NCBI GenBank assembly: GCA_035353175.1
Contig: DAOPZC010000045.1
Location: 1 to 39,933 of the forward strand
Direction: 5' to 3'
Origin: DAOPZC01 sp035353175
Lineage (GTDB): Bacteria > Verrucomicrobiota > Kiritimatiellia > RFP12 > UBA1067
DNA length: 39,933 nt
Shown here: piece by piece, positions 33,101-39,933 of the stretch
Position numbering within the stretch: the first letter of the stretch is position 1
Layout: each line of letters starts with the position of its first letter
Position numbers and translations under genes: made by a program
Notes under the pieces: generated by a model
Seen by the model: the letters and a program-made list of their open reading frames with translations, nothing else
The model's database searches: none
What the model was told of the DNA's origin: nothing

Positions 33101-35208
33101 TGCCGCTCGCCGCGCGCCACCGCCTCGCGGACGGCGTCGAACGGATCGAACGCGGAGGCGATGCCCTCGGGATTCCACTTTTCCATCAGCGCCTCGCTCA
33201 CGGCGCGGCAGTCGTCCTCGGAGAGGAGGCAGCTGAAGGCCGCGATCTCGGCGACATCGCCGTCGAAGAAGCGTCCGGTCACGTACTCGCCCACGGACGG
33301 CGTGAAGTCCGCGCACGATGTCGCCCCCCACATCTGGATGTCCTCGGTGTGGCGCAGGGCCAGCACCTGGATGTCGCCTGGCAGGAACGGAACGGCCCCC
33401 CGGCAGGAGGCGCCATTCACCATCAGCGTGTCGGTGGAGTTGAAGTCCGGACCCCCGCGCACGTTCTCCCAGTTCCGGCTCGTCTGCGCCATGCGCAGGC
33501 CTCCGTCCTTCCCCTTAGGGCCCCACACGCCCGAGAAGTCCGTCGCCACGCGGCGCGGACGGCAGACTACGAACACGGTCCGCTGCGTCGCCGGCCCCGT
33601 CGCGACGAGACTCGTCCGCCCCGCCGCGCCGAACGAGACGACGCCCTTCCCGTTGAGCGCGTTCGTGCAGGAGGGCGCGGCGGCGCCCGGCAGAAACGCG
33701 TAGCCGTTGCCGTTCGCCGAAGCCCATTTCACCACCCGGCCGGCGGCGTCCTTCGTCAGCGTGTCGGCGCGCGCGGCGTCCAGCCAGTAGACGAGGTCCT
33801 TCGATTTGAAGAACTTCTCGACGAAGCCCGGCGGCACGTCCTTCGGCGGAGGCGGCAACACCTTCATCGCCGCGTCCCAGCCGCCGTCGACGGTCTGGCG
33901 CTGCATGCCGTCGGGACGCCAGCCGTGCGTCGAACCCTGCACGTAGGTGATCTGCTTCGGGCCCTTCAGGTTCCGGTAGATGAGCGTGAGCGAGGCGGGC
34001 GTCGAGACGTAGTCGCCGAGTCCCGAGAAGGAGATGTTCACGGGGCACGTGATGCGCTTCGCCGCGAAGACGGGGTCGAAGTACGCCATGTCGGGGAACC
34101 AGTCGGTCGGACGGTACGTCGAACGGAGACGGCCGTGCTCCGCCTGGCCTGTCCAGTCGCCGCCCCATGAGCCGTTCCCGTTCATCCGCGTGACGCCCGG
34201 CACGTGCGCCGCCGCGTGGTAGCACTGCCAGTCGCCCTGGCTGCCGCCGCTGATCACGAGTTCCTTTCCGTCCCATTCCGGCAGCGACTTGAGCCACTGC
34301 AGATAGCGGATCGCCCGCAACGCACACCACTTCCAGTAGCTCGTCTCCTTCCGCGCATTGCCCTTCGGCCCCATCCCGTATCCGTACCCCTTCTCGCTCA
34401 CCTCCGCGAAGAAGTTCTTCACGTACTCCGTCCCGCGGCCGAGTTCGTAGCCGTTCGGGTTGATGAGCATCGAGATGCGGTCGTGCGGACCTCCCTCCGG
34501 CGGCAGCTGCTCGTCCTGGGACGCACCGCGGTAGTTCGCCGAAATCGGCATCCTGTTCTCCTTCGATGCCTTCACGGGAATCGTGAGGTAACCCGTCACC
34601 GGCCACGGCCCCGCGCAGGGGATGCGCACGGCGTAGAGCCGCACCTCCTTGTCCTTGCAGGTGACGGGTTTCATCTCCGCATTCATCGGCACCGCGTCGA
34701 GTTCCTTCAGGCATGCCGCCCAGAAGGCGTCGTAGTCCGCCGGCTCCGTCGCCATCGGAATCTCGTCGGGACGCACCCCCGCGCCGCCCTGGAAGAAGAC
34801 GCGCTTCTCCCAGCGATGGTTCTTGGGAACTCGCTTGCCATCCTTCGTGACGACGTTCGCCTCGAGGCACACGAAGCCCGGTTTCGCCGTCCTCGTCTTC
34901 AGGACGAAACCGCCCTTTGGTAACGGCAGCGGCACGCGGCCCTTCTCCACAAGCCCGTCATCGCCGCGTCGCTCCCAGTCGACGAAGTAGGTGTCCGCCG
35001 GCAGCGTCTCCTTCACGCCCTCGAGCGTAAGCGTGAACGCCATCTCCTCGTTCGGTTCGAAGAAGATCTTTCCGCCCGGAGTCGTGCCCCTGATCAGCGC
35101 CTGGTCCCAGTCCACCGTGCCCGCAAAAGCCGCGCAGGCGAACACCGTCGCCACCAGCACCGCCGTGACGAAGAACTGCTTCCCGTTTCTGCCGTATTCA
35201 AATTTCAT
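30139..35208 (-). CDS. Giant exported fusion: AXE1 acetyl esterase + LamG-like + two beta-helix domains
   Basis: Predicted 1689 residues from the ATG at 35208 (AGGAG about 10 nt upstream), signal peptide at the N-terminus. Residues about 120-460 resemble AXE1/cephalosporin-C-deacetylase family esterases: nucleophile elbow GGSQGD (about 325), acid in GLGDYVS (about 401) and histidine in GSTHGW (about 430). Residues about 480-680 are a LamG-like module (YWLDAARADTL ... EALMEKWN). Two homologous right-handed beta-helix domains follow, about 700-1160 and 1180-1689, each with PPETD..RG..RLRSGNHDAF and YHCDD.VNISG motifs. The CDD.VNISG pattern recalls GH110-type beta-helix galactosidases, but this is inference. 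A deacetylase joined to possible glycosidase helices suits an acetylated polysaccharide. Confidence 0.75.
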   Translation of the reverse strand: MKFEYGRNGKQFFVTAVLVATVFACAAFAGTVDWDQALIRGTTPGGKIFFEPNEEMAFTLTLEGVKETLPADTYFVDWERRGDDGLVEKGRVPLPLPKGGFVLKTRTAKPGFVCLEANVVTKDGKRVPKNHRWEKRVFFQGGAGVRPDEIPMATEPADYDAFWAACLKELDAVPMNAEMKPVTCKDKEVRLYAVRIPCAGPWPVTGYLTIPVKASKENRMPISANYRGASQDEQLPPEGGPHDRISMLINPNGYELGRGTEYVKNFFAEVSEKGYGYGMGPKGNARKETSYWKWCALRAIRYLQWLKSLPEWDGKELVISGGSQGDWQCYHAAAHVPGVTRMNGNGSWGGDWTGQAEHGRLRSTYRPTDWFPDMAYFDPVFAAKRITCPVNISFSGLGDYVSTPASLTLIYRNLKGPKQITYVQGSTHGWRPDGMQRQTVDGGWDAAMKVLPPPPKDVPPGFVEKFFKSKDLVYWLDAARADTLTKDAAGRVVKWASANGNGYAFLPGAAAPSCTNALNGKGVVSFGAAGRTSLVATGPATQRTVFVVCRPRRVATDFSGVWGPKGKDGGLRMAQTSRNWENVRGGPDFNSTDTLMVNGASCRGAVPFLPGDIQVLALRHTEDIQMWGATSCADFTPSVGEYVTGRFFDGDVAEIAAFSCLLSEDDCRAVSEALMEKWNPEGIASAFDPFDAVREAVARGERHVTIPKRLYLVKPKDGGVYLSLKGIADTTIDFSGSELRGLVNTGFFRLECCTNVQIRNVTLDYRTLPFTQATILSSDKDKTWTVKVIPGYPVPPDGGDGAWPFQVYDKTTLELKNPMRCWNGFKIEKTGADTFRVSGGANKTGDAGDYAVWGLPPPKGSMEGDHVSERDVVYCRATVRCVFENITEYATPGGRAFEEHLTEGNVYRNCRIIRRPPETDPVKRGLKRLRSGNHDAFMSRRAVEGPKILGCTAMYHCDDSVNISGMYGVVYEVKGKTVRLLEYIPSVFHVGDTTQAMSFEGKPLPLMTVTAVKNGGAMTAEEREYVKTIGLWRGLDALCRTAVEIEVDDASALKRGDAVISNRAQGNGFEIRGCHFGRNRALGIRLRASHGTIADNVIEHPEGCGIFVGPEYEWLEGGLPEDVTLTNNTLVGCQTQVGGAAAHQKRLERGVYRNLVVEGTADHGTWLDPVGYVQEEIAQDAKRISVPKARYWIAPKAGKEAYFEFDGLNGVEIDFNGSELVGAVAISMFQAANCTNLVIRNVSIDFAELPFTQAVIEKVDKDHAWDVRVIEGYPCPSYDQIAQGDQSFWPIQAYDAKTFEPKNYMRFRDNVAITRTGPATYRITGGLNRTGDVGDIAVWSIRETTRSYMSSAVSAPGCKDCLFEDVTVYATPHGCGFAEFSADGNTYRSCRLVRRPPETDLFPRAFRRLRSGNHDAFNSRCSYKGPLLDGCTFQYHCDDCVNISGFYAFVTKQEGRTVRLAPCAGQLRIDPGDTCQVMTFEGTCPPDVKVLSLVPAGATTKEERTLFESYNLWPGLAENASRAYTAVLDADVALPPGSVIISNRRMGNGFTIRNCTMGHNRARGLLIKASDGLMESNVLEGVEGSAVQITPEYEWMEGGCSRNITVRDNVLRRNGGGVVVAGNNGARKPLPAASHRNVVITGNRLSESYTGIGVTGCTGLDVRDNEIVLHPGARAKPVELQNVADVQGP

Positions 35209-35237
35209 CGACACATGCTCCTATGCGTGCCTTATGC

Positions 35238-38200
35238 TCAATGGATGCGGATGATCGTACCTGCGAAGCGGTAGACCTTCGCCTCGGTGGCGGTGACTTT
35301 CCAAGCGTTCGGCTTCTCGAGGTTGGAGCCGGCGAAGGTGCCCGTGATGGACGTCGCCGAGAGGAACGTGCCGAAGACGCCGTTCTGGATATTGTCGGGG
35401 TTGTACACCCGCAGATAGGCGTCCGGCCCCAACGTGACGTCGCCGTCCACCGCGAGCGTGTCGGTCGTACCGTCGGGCTTCACCGTCACGTCGAAGCCGT
35501 CCGTCACGGTGAGGTCGCCGGCGACCGAACCACCGCCGGAGAGCGTGCCCACCGTCAGCCCACCCGCCACCGTGACGGAGCCGCCAGCGGCGAGCGCGAG
35601 TGTGCCGTCCGCGAAAACCGATCCGTCCTCCACCTCCGGGGGCGGATTGCCCTCGGTCCAGGAGAGGGCCTTCCATTTCCGGTACAGGTAGTTCTCCACC
35701 CGACGCATCTCGTCGTCGCCCAGTTCACGGTCGTAGGCGATCACCTCGCCCACGTAGCCCACGAAGGCCGGGTTGCCGATGTAGCAGCCGATGAGCGTAT
35801 TGCGGCTGGGGTTCTCCGTGCCGAGGCCGAGCACGTCTGCCATGTACGCCTCCGTGTGGTGCGCCGCCTCGAAGCGGAAGCTGATCACGCGCGGCACCTT
35901 GTCGCCCATGGGCAAGGAGTTGTTACCATAGGAGACACCGTCCATGTGCACCCAGTCATTCAGGTCCGTGGGCCGCACATATCCGCCGCCGCTCTCGATG
36001 GAGGTGGATTGGTTCGAGAAGCGGAACCCCATTTCCAGACAGCCAATGCCCCAGAGACCGGCACAGTTGCCCGCCTGCGAACCGTTCGCCTCCGCCACGA
36101 TGAACACCGTGCGAACGGGACTGTTGACGTTCGCCCAGAGCGCCTTCTGGGCACTGGCGGCGAAATTGATGCACGGCCGACCTCCCAGACCGTCCGCGGA
36201 GTAGGTGGGGCAGGTCCGAGTCGTGCTCGAACCACCGCTCGTCAGCGTGCCGGTATTGTGGAGCGCCCGGGCCGTGGAAGCGGCTCGGCACACCCAGCTC
36301 GTCACGTTGCCGGAGGCGTTCGTAAGGATGGTATCCTTCCGCGATGCGTCGCACCAGTAGGCGAGGCCCACCGTGGACGGCATGAGCAGGTCCGTGCCCG
36401 TGGTGAACGCGCCCGCCGTGGTGATCGTCGTCTTTCCGCCCACGCGGCCGCCGAACGAACCGCCTCCCGTCACCGTGAGCGTGGCGGCCACGTCGCTCGA
36501 GTTCGTGACCATGCCGTTGCCCGCAAGCGAGGCCACCGTGAAGGAGTTTCCGTTCAGGTCGAGTGTGGCGCCCGTGGCCACGGTGAGCGCCGTCGCGGCG
36601 GGCAGGTGTGCGGGCATCGCGAGATCGCTCCAGAGCGTCTTCGCGAGCCACTTCTCGGAGAGATAGTTCTCGACGACGCGCATTTCGGACTCCGTGAGCA
36701 CGCGGTCAAAGGCGATGATCTCGCAGTAGTCGCCGTCGTAGTTGCGTGCGGCGCTCTGATAATAGCCGAGGTCCGCCTTGAACGTGCAGCCGTAGGTGTT
36801 CAGGCCCCAATCGACGCTCGGCTTCCAGTCGTCGCGGTCGTGCACAAGCGTGAGGATATGCGGCACGCCCGTCTCGACCTGCCCCCCGTTCGCGCCGTCG
36901 CGCCGGATCCAGCCCGTCGTGTTGTAGCAGTAATGGCTCGAGTTCGCGTCCCAGCCCGTGGTGGCTGAAGCGCCGCTCATGCGCACGCCGTAGTCGGTGG
37001 AGAAGTCGTTTCCGCCGAAGATGCCGCCCAGGTTCACGATGGCGTTTGCACGGTAGACGATGAACACCGTACGTTGCTCGAGCGCGACATTGGCGCGCAG
37101 ACGGTCCGCCGCCGAAGTCTTTTTCGTGGTGACGACATCGAGGCCGTTCACCTTCGCGGCCGTGCCCCAGGTGGGCGAGCCATCAATCTTGGAGAAGGAG
37201 ACATTCGCCGAGCCCCCGCGGGAGTTCCACTTCGTAATCGCGCCCGTTGCGGCGTCCTTCTCGAAGTCCTCGGCGCGCGAGGCGTCCATCCAGTAGAGGA
37301 GTGAGCCCGATTGGAGGGGGTTCGCGTTCAGCTTGAGCGTGCCCTCGCGCACGGTGGTGGCACCGGAGTAGGTGCGCGACGCGAGCGGCAGCTCGAGCGT
37401 GCCGGCGCCCGTCTTCATGAGGGCGAGCGTGCCCGCGCCGTCCGCAAGCGGCAGGGCGAGGACGTCGTTTGTCGCCGCGCCCACGCGCAGCTCCGCACCG
37501 GGCACGGACGCGGCCACCTGGTCCTGGCCGAAGTTTCCGAGCCTCGTGTCGCGCGCGCCCACGCCACGCAGCCCCCCCACGCTCGTCACACCGCCCACGG
37601 CGAGGGAGGAGAAGTTTCCGAGTTTCGCCGACGTGAACGGCACGCCCTTCGTGAACGCGACGTTCGCGTTGTCGAGCTTGACGGCGAGCGTCGCGGCGCT
37701 TTCCACACGAAACGCGTTTGTCACCGCAAGCGTATCGGGCCGACGGCCGAAGGCGAGCGTGTGGGCGTCTGACCGGTACCACACGAGCCCCGCGCCGAGC
37801 GTGGCGTTCGAATAGACGTTGACCGTGGTGGGACCCGAGACCACGAACTTGTCGAACGTGTTCGTGCCGCGGAAGTTGAACGTGCCGCCCGCGCCGACGT
37901 ACAGGCTGCCGGGACCACGTATACCCTTCAGGAAGTTGACACCGCCCGAGCCGGAACTCGCGCACGTGAACGTGGCGTCATCCAGGAGCGTGACGACGCC
38001 GCCGAGCGTCGTGTTCCCGCTCGGCAGGTAGAAGACGCCGTACACGTCGTTGTTGGGGCCCTTGCCGGAGAGGAAGAAGTTCTGGTTGAAGGTCCAGCCG
38101 CCGCTGCCGACGCGGAACTGTCCGTCCCAACCGGATCCCTGCGTCACGTAGACGTCGCCCGCCGGCAACAGGTTCGCGCCCTCCATCCAGAAGATCACGC

Positions 38201-39617
38201 CCGCGATGCGCGTCGGACCGTTCCATTCGCAGAGCCCGGTCCCCCGCAGCGTCACCATGCCCGCGCTCTGCGACACGTCGCCCCGATGGCGGCTGGCGAA
38301 GGTCACGCCATTCTCGCCCGTGACCTTCGTGTTGAGGATGAGCCGACGATTTCCGCCCCAGCCCGAAGTCGTGGGACTCGACATCCAGATGACGCCCGGA
38401 CTCGCGCCGAAGTCGAACGTGCCGTCGCCCGCTAAGTCAAGCGGAGTATCGCCGCCCATCGGATTCTGCAGGTTGAAGATCACGCCCGCGGCGTGGGCGG
38501 CGTTGTCGTCGCCCACCGCGAGCGTCACACCGTTCGAGAGCGACAGCAGAGCCGAGTTCTCCACCACGAGCGCCGCGACCCGCTTCGACGTCTCGAGCGT
38601 GTTTGTGGCCGTCACCACGGCCACGTCCGTCTCGGTGGCGTCCGCGAGGTTGACCATCTGGTCGGCCGGATACGGCACCAAGCCCTTTTCGGCGTCGTAG
38701 GTGGTGAAGCGGAACGGCCAGGACTCGGCCGAAGTGTCGCGCGTGACGACGCCGGGGTCAAGCATCCCGTTCACGAGCGCGGGCGGGGTGGTGACGAGCA
38801 GCCGCTCCGTGTCGCCGAGGGCGTCCAGGCCACCTTCGTTATGGACGCAGAGCGTGGAACCGTCGCCCTCGGAGGCGAGCGAGGCGAGCGTGAGCGTGGC
38901 CGCGCCGCCGCTTCCCTTCGTCCAGCGGATCGAGCCCGAGCCGATGCCGTAGGTGGTGGCGCCAAGCGAGGCGGCCCCCGTGCCTCCCGCAGGGAGGGAA
39001 GGTGCCCAGCGGAACGCCCCGCCACGCACGGCGAACGCGGGATCGCCCGAGGCGTAGAGTGCCCCCGTGTTGGTGGTGGTGAGCGCGCCGCCGCCTGCGG
39101 CGATTGTACCGAAGTCCGCGCACTTCGCGTTCACCGTGAGGTTGCCCGCGCCTTTCTTCGTGAACGTGTTCGCACCCGTGCCGTGGACGACGCCGTCCAC
39201 GGTGGCGATGTCGCCGCTGCCCGTGCCAGAAATGAAGGCGTCGTCCGTGAGCGTGAGGCCGCTCCCGCTGATGGAGGGATATTTTCTACCGTTATTTACG
39301 TAGACCTTCACGTTCCCGAAATCGAGGCCGCGCAGCGTCGCGGCCGTGGAGAAGGTGAGATTGGCGGACTGTGTGCCGAGGAAATAGCCCACGCCATTAC
39401 CCGCCGGCAACACATTACCATCCCAGTAATGCGCATCGGACGTAAAGGACGACACCGGAACCCACCAGGAGTTCGCCCAGTAGAACCCGTCGGCAGATTC
39501 GGCGAAAACCGTTTCTGCGGTCCACGGCAACAGAAGCGCCCCAAGGAACGCCGTCCCTGTACGGACGAGGGCCAACTTACGTCTTCCCCGGAAAGCGATG
39601 TCTTTTATAAGTTTCAT
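35238..39617 (-). CDS. Exported autotransporter-repeat protein with two LamG-like modules
   Basis: Predicted 1459 residues with a signal peptide (about residues 12-40). The first half is a repetitive beta-rich passenger typical of PATR/autotransporter-associated strands, including MKTGAGTLELP..RTYSGATTVREGTLKLN (about 735-770). It is followed by two LamG-like modules: YWMDASRAEDF..NYLSEKWL (about 771-992) and YWCDASRKDTIL..NYLYRKWKA (about 1082-1317), then a short beta cap. No beta-barrel translocator is visible at the C-terminus, so it may be anchored or secreted by another route. A surface-exposed adhesion or polysaccharide-binding role is likely. It lies 30 nt upstream of the esterase fusion gene in the same direction, consistent with an operon. 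The ribosome site at 39617 is weak. Confidence 0.72.
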   Translation of the reverse strand: MKLIKDIAFRGRRKLALVRTGTAFLGALLLPWTAETVFAESADGFYWANSWWVPVSSFTSDAHYWDGNVLPAGNGVGYFLGTQSANLTFSTAATLRGLDFGNVKVYVNNGRKYPSISGSGLTLTDDAFISGTGSGDIATVDGVVHGTGANTFTKKGAGNLTVNAKCADFGTIAAGGGALTTTNTGALYASGDPAFAVRGGAFRWAPSLPAGGTGAASLGATTYGIGSGSIRWTKGSGGAATLTLASLASEGDGSTLCVHNEGGLDALGDTERLLVTTPPALVNGMLDPGVVTRDTSAESWPFRFTTYDAEKGLVPYPADQMVNLADATETDVAVVTATNTLETSKRVAALVVENSALLSLSNGVTLAVGDDNAAHAAGVIFNLQNPMGGDTPLDLAGDGTFDFGASPGVIWMSSPTTSGWGGNRRLILNTKVTGENGVTFASRHRGDVSQSAGMVTLRGTGLCEWNGPTRIAGVIFWMEGANLLPAGDVYVTQGSGWDGQFRVGSGGWTFNQNFFLSGKGPNNDVYGVFYLPSGNTTLGGVVTLLDDATFTCASSGSGGVNFLKGIRGPGSLYVGAGGTFNFRGTNTFDKFVVSGPTTVNVYSNATLGAGLVWYRSDAHTLAFGRRPDTLAVTNAFRVESAATLAVKLDNANVAFTKGVPFTSAKLGNFSSLAVGGVTSVGGLRGVGARDTRLGNFGQDQVAASVPGAELRVGAATNDVLALPLADGAGTLALMKTGAGTLELPLASRTYSGATTVREGTLKLNANPLQSGSLLYWMDASRAEDFEKDAATGAITKWNSRGGSANVSFSKIDGSPTWGTAAKVNGLDVVTTKKTSAADRLRANVALEQRTVFIVYRANAIVNLGGIFGGNDFSTDYGVRMSGASATTGWDANSSHYCYNTTGWIRRDGANGGQVETGVPHILTLVHDRDDWKPSVDWGLNTYGCTFKADLGYYQSAARNYDGDYCEIIAFDRVLTESEMRVVENYLSEKWLAKTLWSDLAMPAHLPAATALTVATGATLDLNGNSFTVASLAGNGMVTNSSDVAATLTVTGGGSFGGRVGGKTTITTAGAFTTGTDLLMPSTVGLAYWCDASRKDTILTNASGNVTSWVCRAASTARALHNTGTLTSGGSSTTRTCPTYSADGLGGRPCINFAASAQKALWANVNSPVRTVFIVAEANGSQAGNCAGLWGIGCLEMGFRFSNQSTSIESGGGYVRPTDLNDWVHMDGVSYGNNSLPMGDKVPRVISFRFEAAHHTEAYMADVLGLGTENPSRNTLIGCYIGNPAFVGYVGEVIAYDRELGDDEMRRVENYLYRKWKALSWTEGNPPPEVEDGSVFADGTLALAAGGSVTVAGGLTVGTLSGGGSVAGDLTVTDGFDVTVKPDGTTDTLAVDGDVTLGPDAYLRVYNPDNIQNGVFGTFLSATSITGTFAGSNLEKPNAWKVTATEAKVYRFAGTIIRIH

Positions 39618-39933
39618 GACAACAATTAAGCCCCTTCATCACGTACAAACACAAGAAAAGCTTACAAAACGCCATCAAGGCGGCACCTAAACGGCTTGCC
39701 TTGATGGCGTATTTTTAGGATGAAAAGATACGTGCGCCCGCTCGGGCACACGCCACCTTGCCCCGCACTCGCGTCTTCAGGCACGGCACAAAGCCGCACC
39801 GAAGAATACAGTCGAAGTATGGCAGAAAGGCCACCTTCTGTCTACCACCCCTCCGGTTGCGTCAAATGAAATGCGGACACATGCTTATGCACTTGACTAA
39901 GGTGGCCTCATGCGGGATCATTGACGCATGGGA
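39618..39933. other. Upstream gap with terminator and repeat-like end
   Basis: No gene supported. Contains the strong hairpin at 39669-39710 (see its entry). Near the right end, GTCAAATGAAATGCGGACAC (39861-39880) resembles, in style only, the terminal sequences of some insertion sequences; no transposase is visible in the window. Confidence 0.45.
39669..39710 (+). terminator. Strong intrinsic terminator-like hairpin, possibly bidirectional
   Basis: ACGCCATCAAGGC and GCCTTGATGGCGT form a perfect 13-bp stem with a 16-nt loop. ATTTTTAG follows on the plus strand and a short T-run (TTTTG) on the minus strand. It lies just upstream of the giant surface-protein gene and probably isolates that operon from transcription from the right. 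Confidence 0.75.

Noticed and set aside
31984..34170. 728-codon plus-strand frame over the esterase/beta-helix gene
   Set aside because: Shadow frame with no recognisable sequence features.

Overview
The window looks like a chromosomal segment from a free-living or gut/aquatic member of the PVC superphylum, most likely Kiritimatiellota or a relative (Lentisphaerota/Verrucomicrobiota). This is inferred from protein style only: very large exported proteins with LamG-like, beta-helix and autotransporter-type repeats, an expanded set of secreted glycoside hydrolases, GC-rich coding sequence, and an AraC regulator beside a carbohydrate locus. No rRNA or marker tree is available here.

Region 1 (1-6056) is an integron gene-cassette array. 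Eight complete small genes and the start of a ninth all lie on the minus strand. Each complete gene is followed by an imperfect palindrome of about 56-88 nt bounded by RYYYAAC/GTTRRRY-like core sites, the architecture of attC sites. Most stop codons lie inside the attC, and the next gene usually begins within a few tens of bases. Recognisable products are a Sel1-repeat lipoprotein, a TIGR02391 (Ymh)-type protein, a PH-like membrane protein, an EF-hand alpha/beta hydrolase and a pseudopilin-like protein; the others are a lipoprotein, a secreted protein and a small membrane protein of unknown function. No integron integrase is visible on the upstream (right) side, where uvrA begins, so within this window the array behaves as a CALIN (attC cluster lacking an integrase).

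Region 2 (6390-9540) is core chromosome: complete uvrA, a tRNA-Ser(UGA) and two GC-rich hairpin repeats.

Region 3 (9539-17089, minus strand) has a predicted TIM-barrel glycosidase, a LamG plus right-handed beta-helix protein, and an AraC-type regulator. The regulator is divergent from Region 4 (17216-29521, plus strand), a closely packed run of exported proteins: a carbohydrate-binding/adhesin-like protein, a GH106-type rhamnosidase, two GH99/WbsX-like paralogs flanking a Tat-exported GH29-like protein, and a second TIM-barrel glycosidase related to the one in Region 3. Together they suggest a locus for rhamnose- and possibly fucose-containing polysaccharide, presumably controlled by the AraC protein.

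Region 5 (30139-39617, minus strand) contains two giant exported proteins. One fuses an AXE1-type acetyl esterase, a LamG-like module and two tandem beta-helix domains that arose by internal duplication. The other is an autotransporter-repeat protein with two copies of the same LamG-like module. The repeat-rich gaps at 15872-16189 and 29522-30138 hold microsatellite-like and palindromic repeats, and a strong hairpin terminator lies at 39669-39710.
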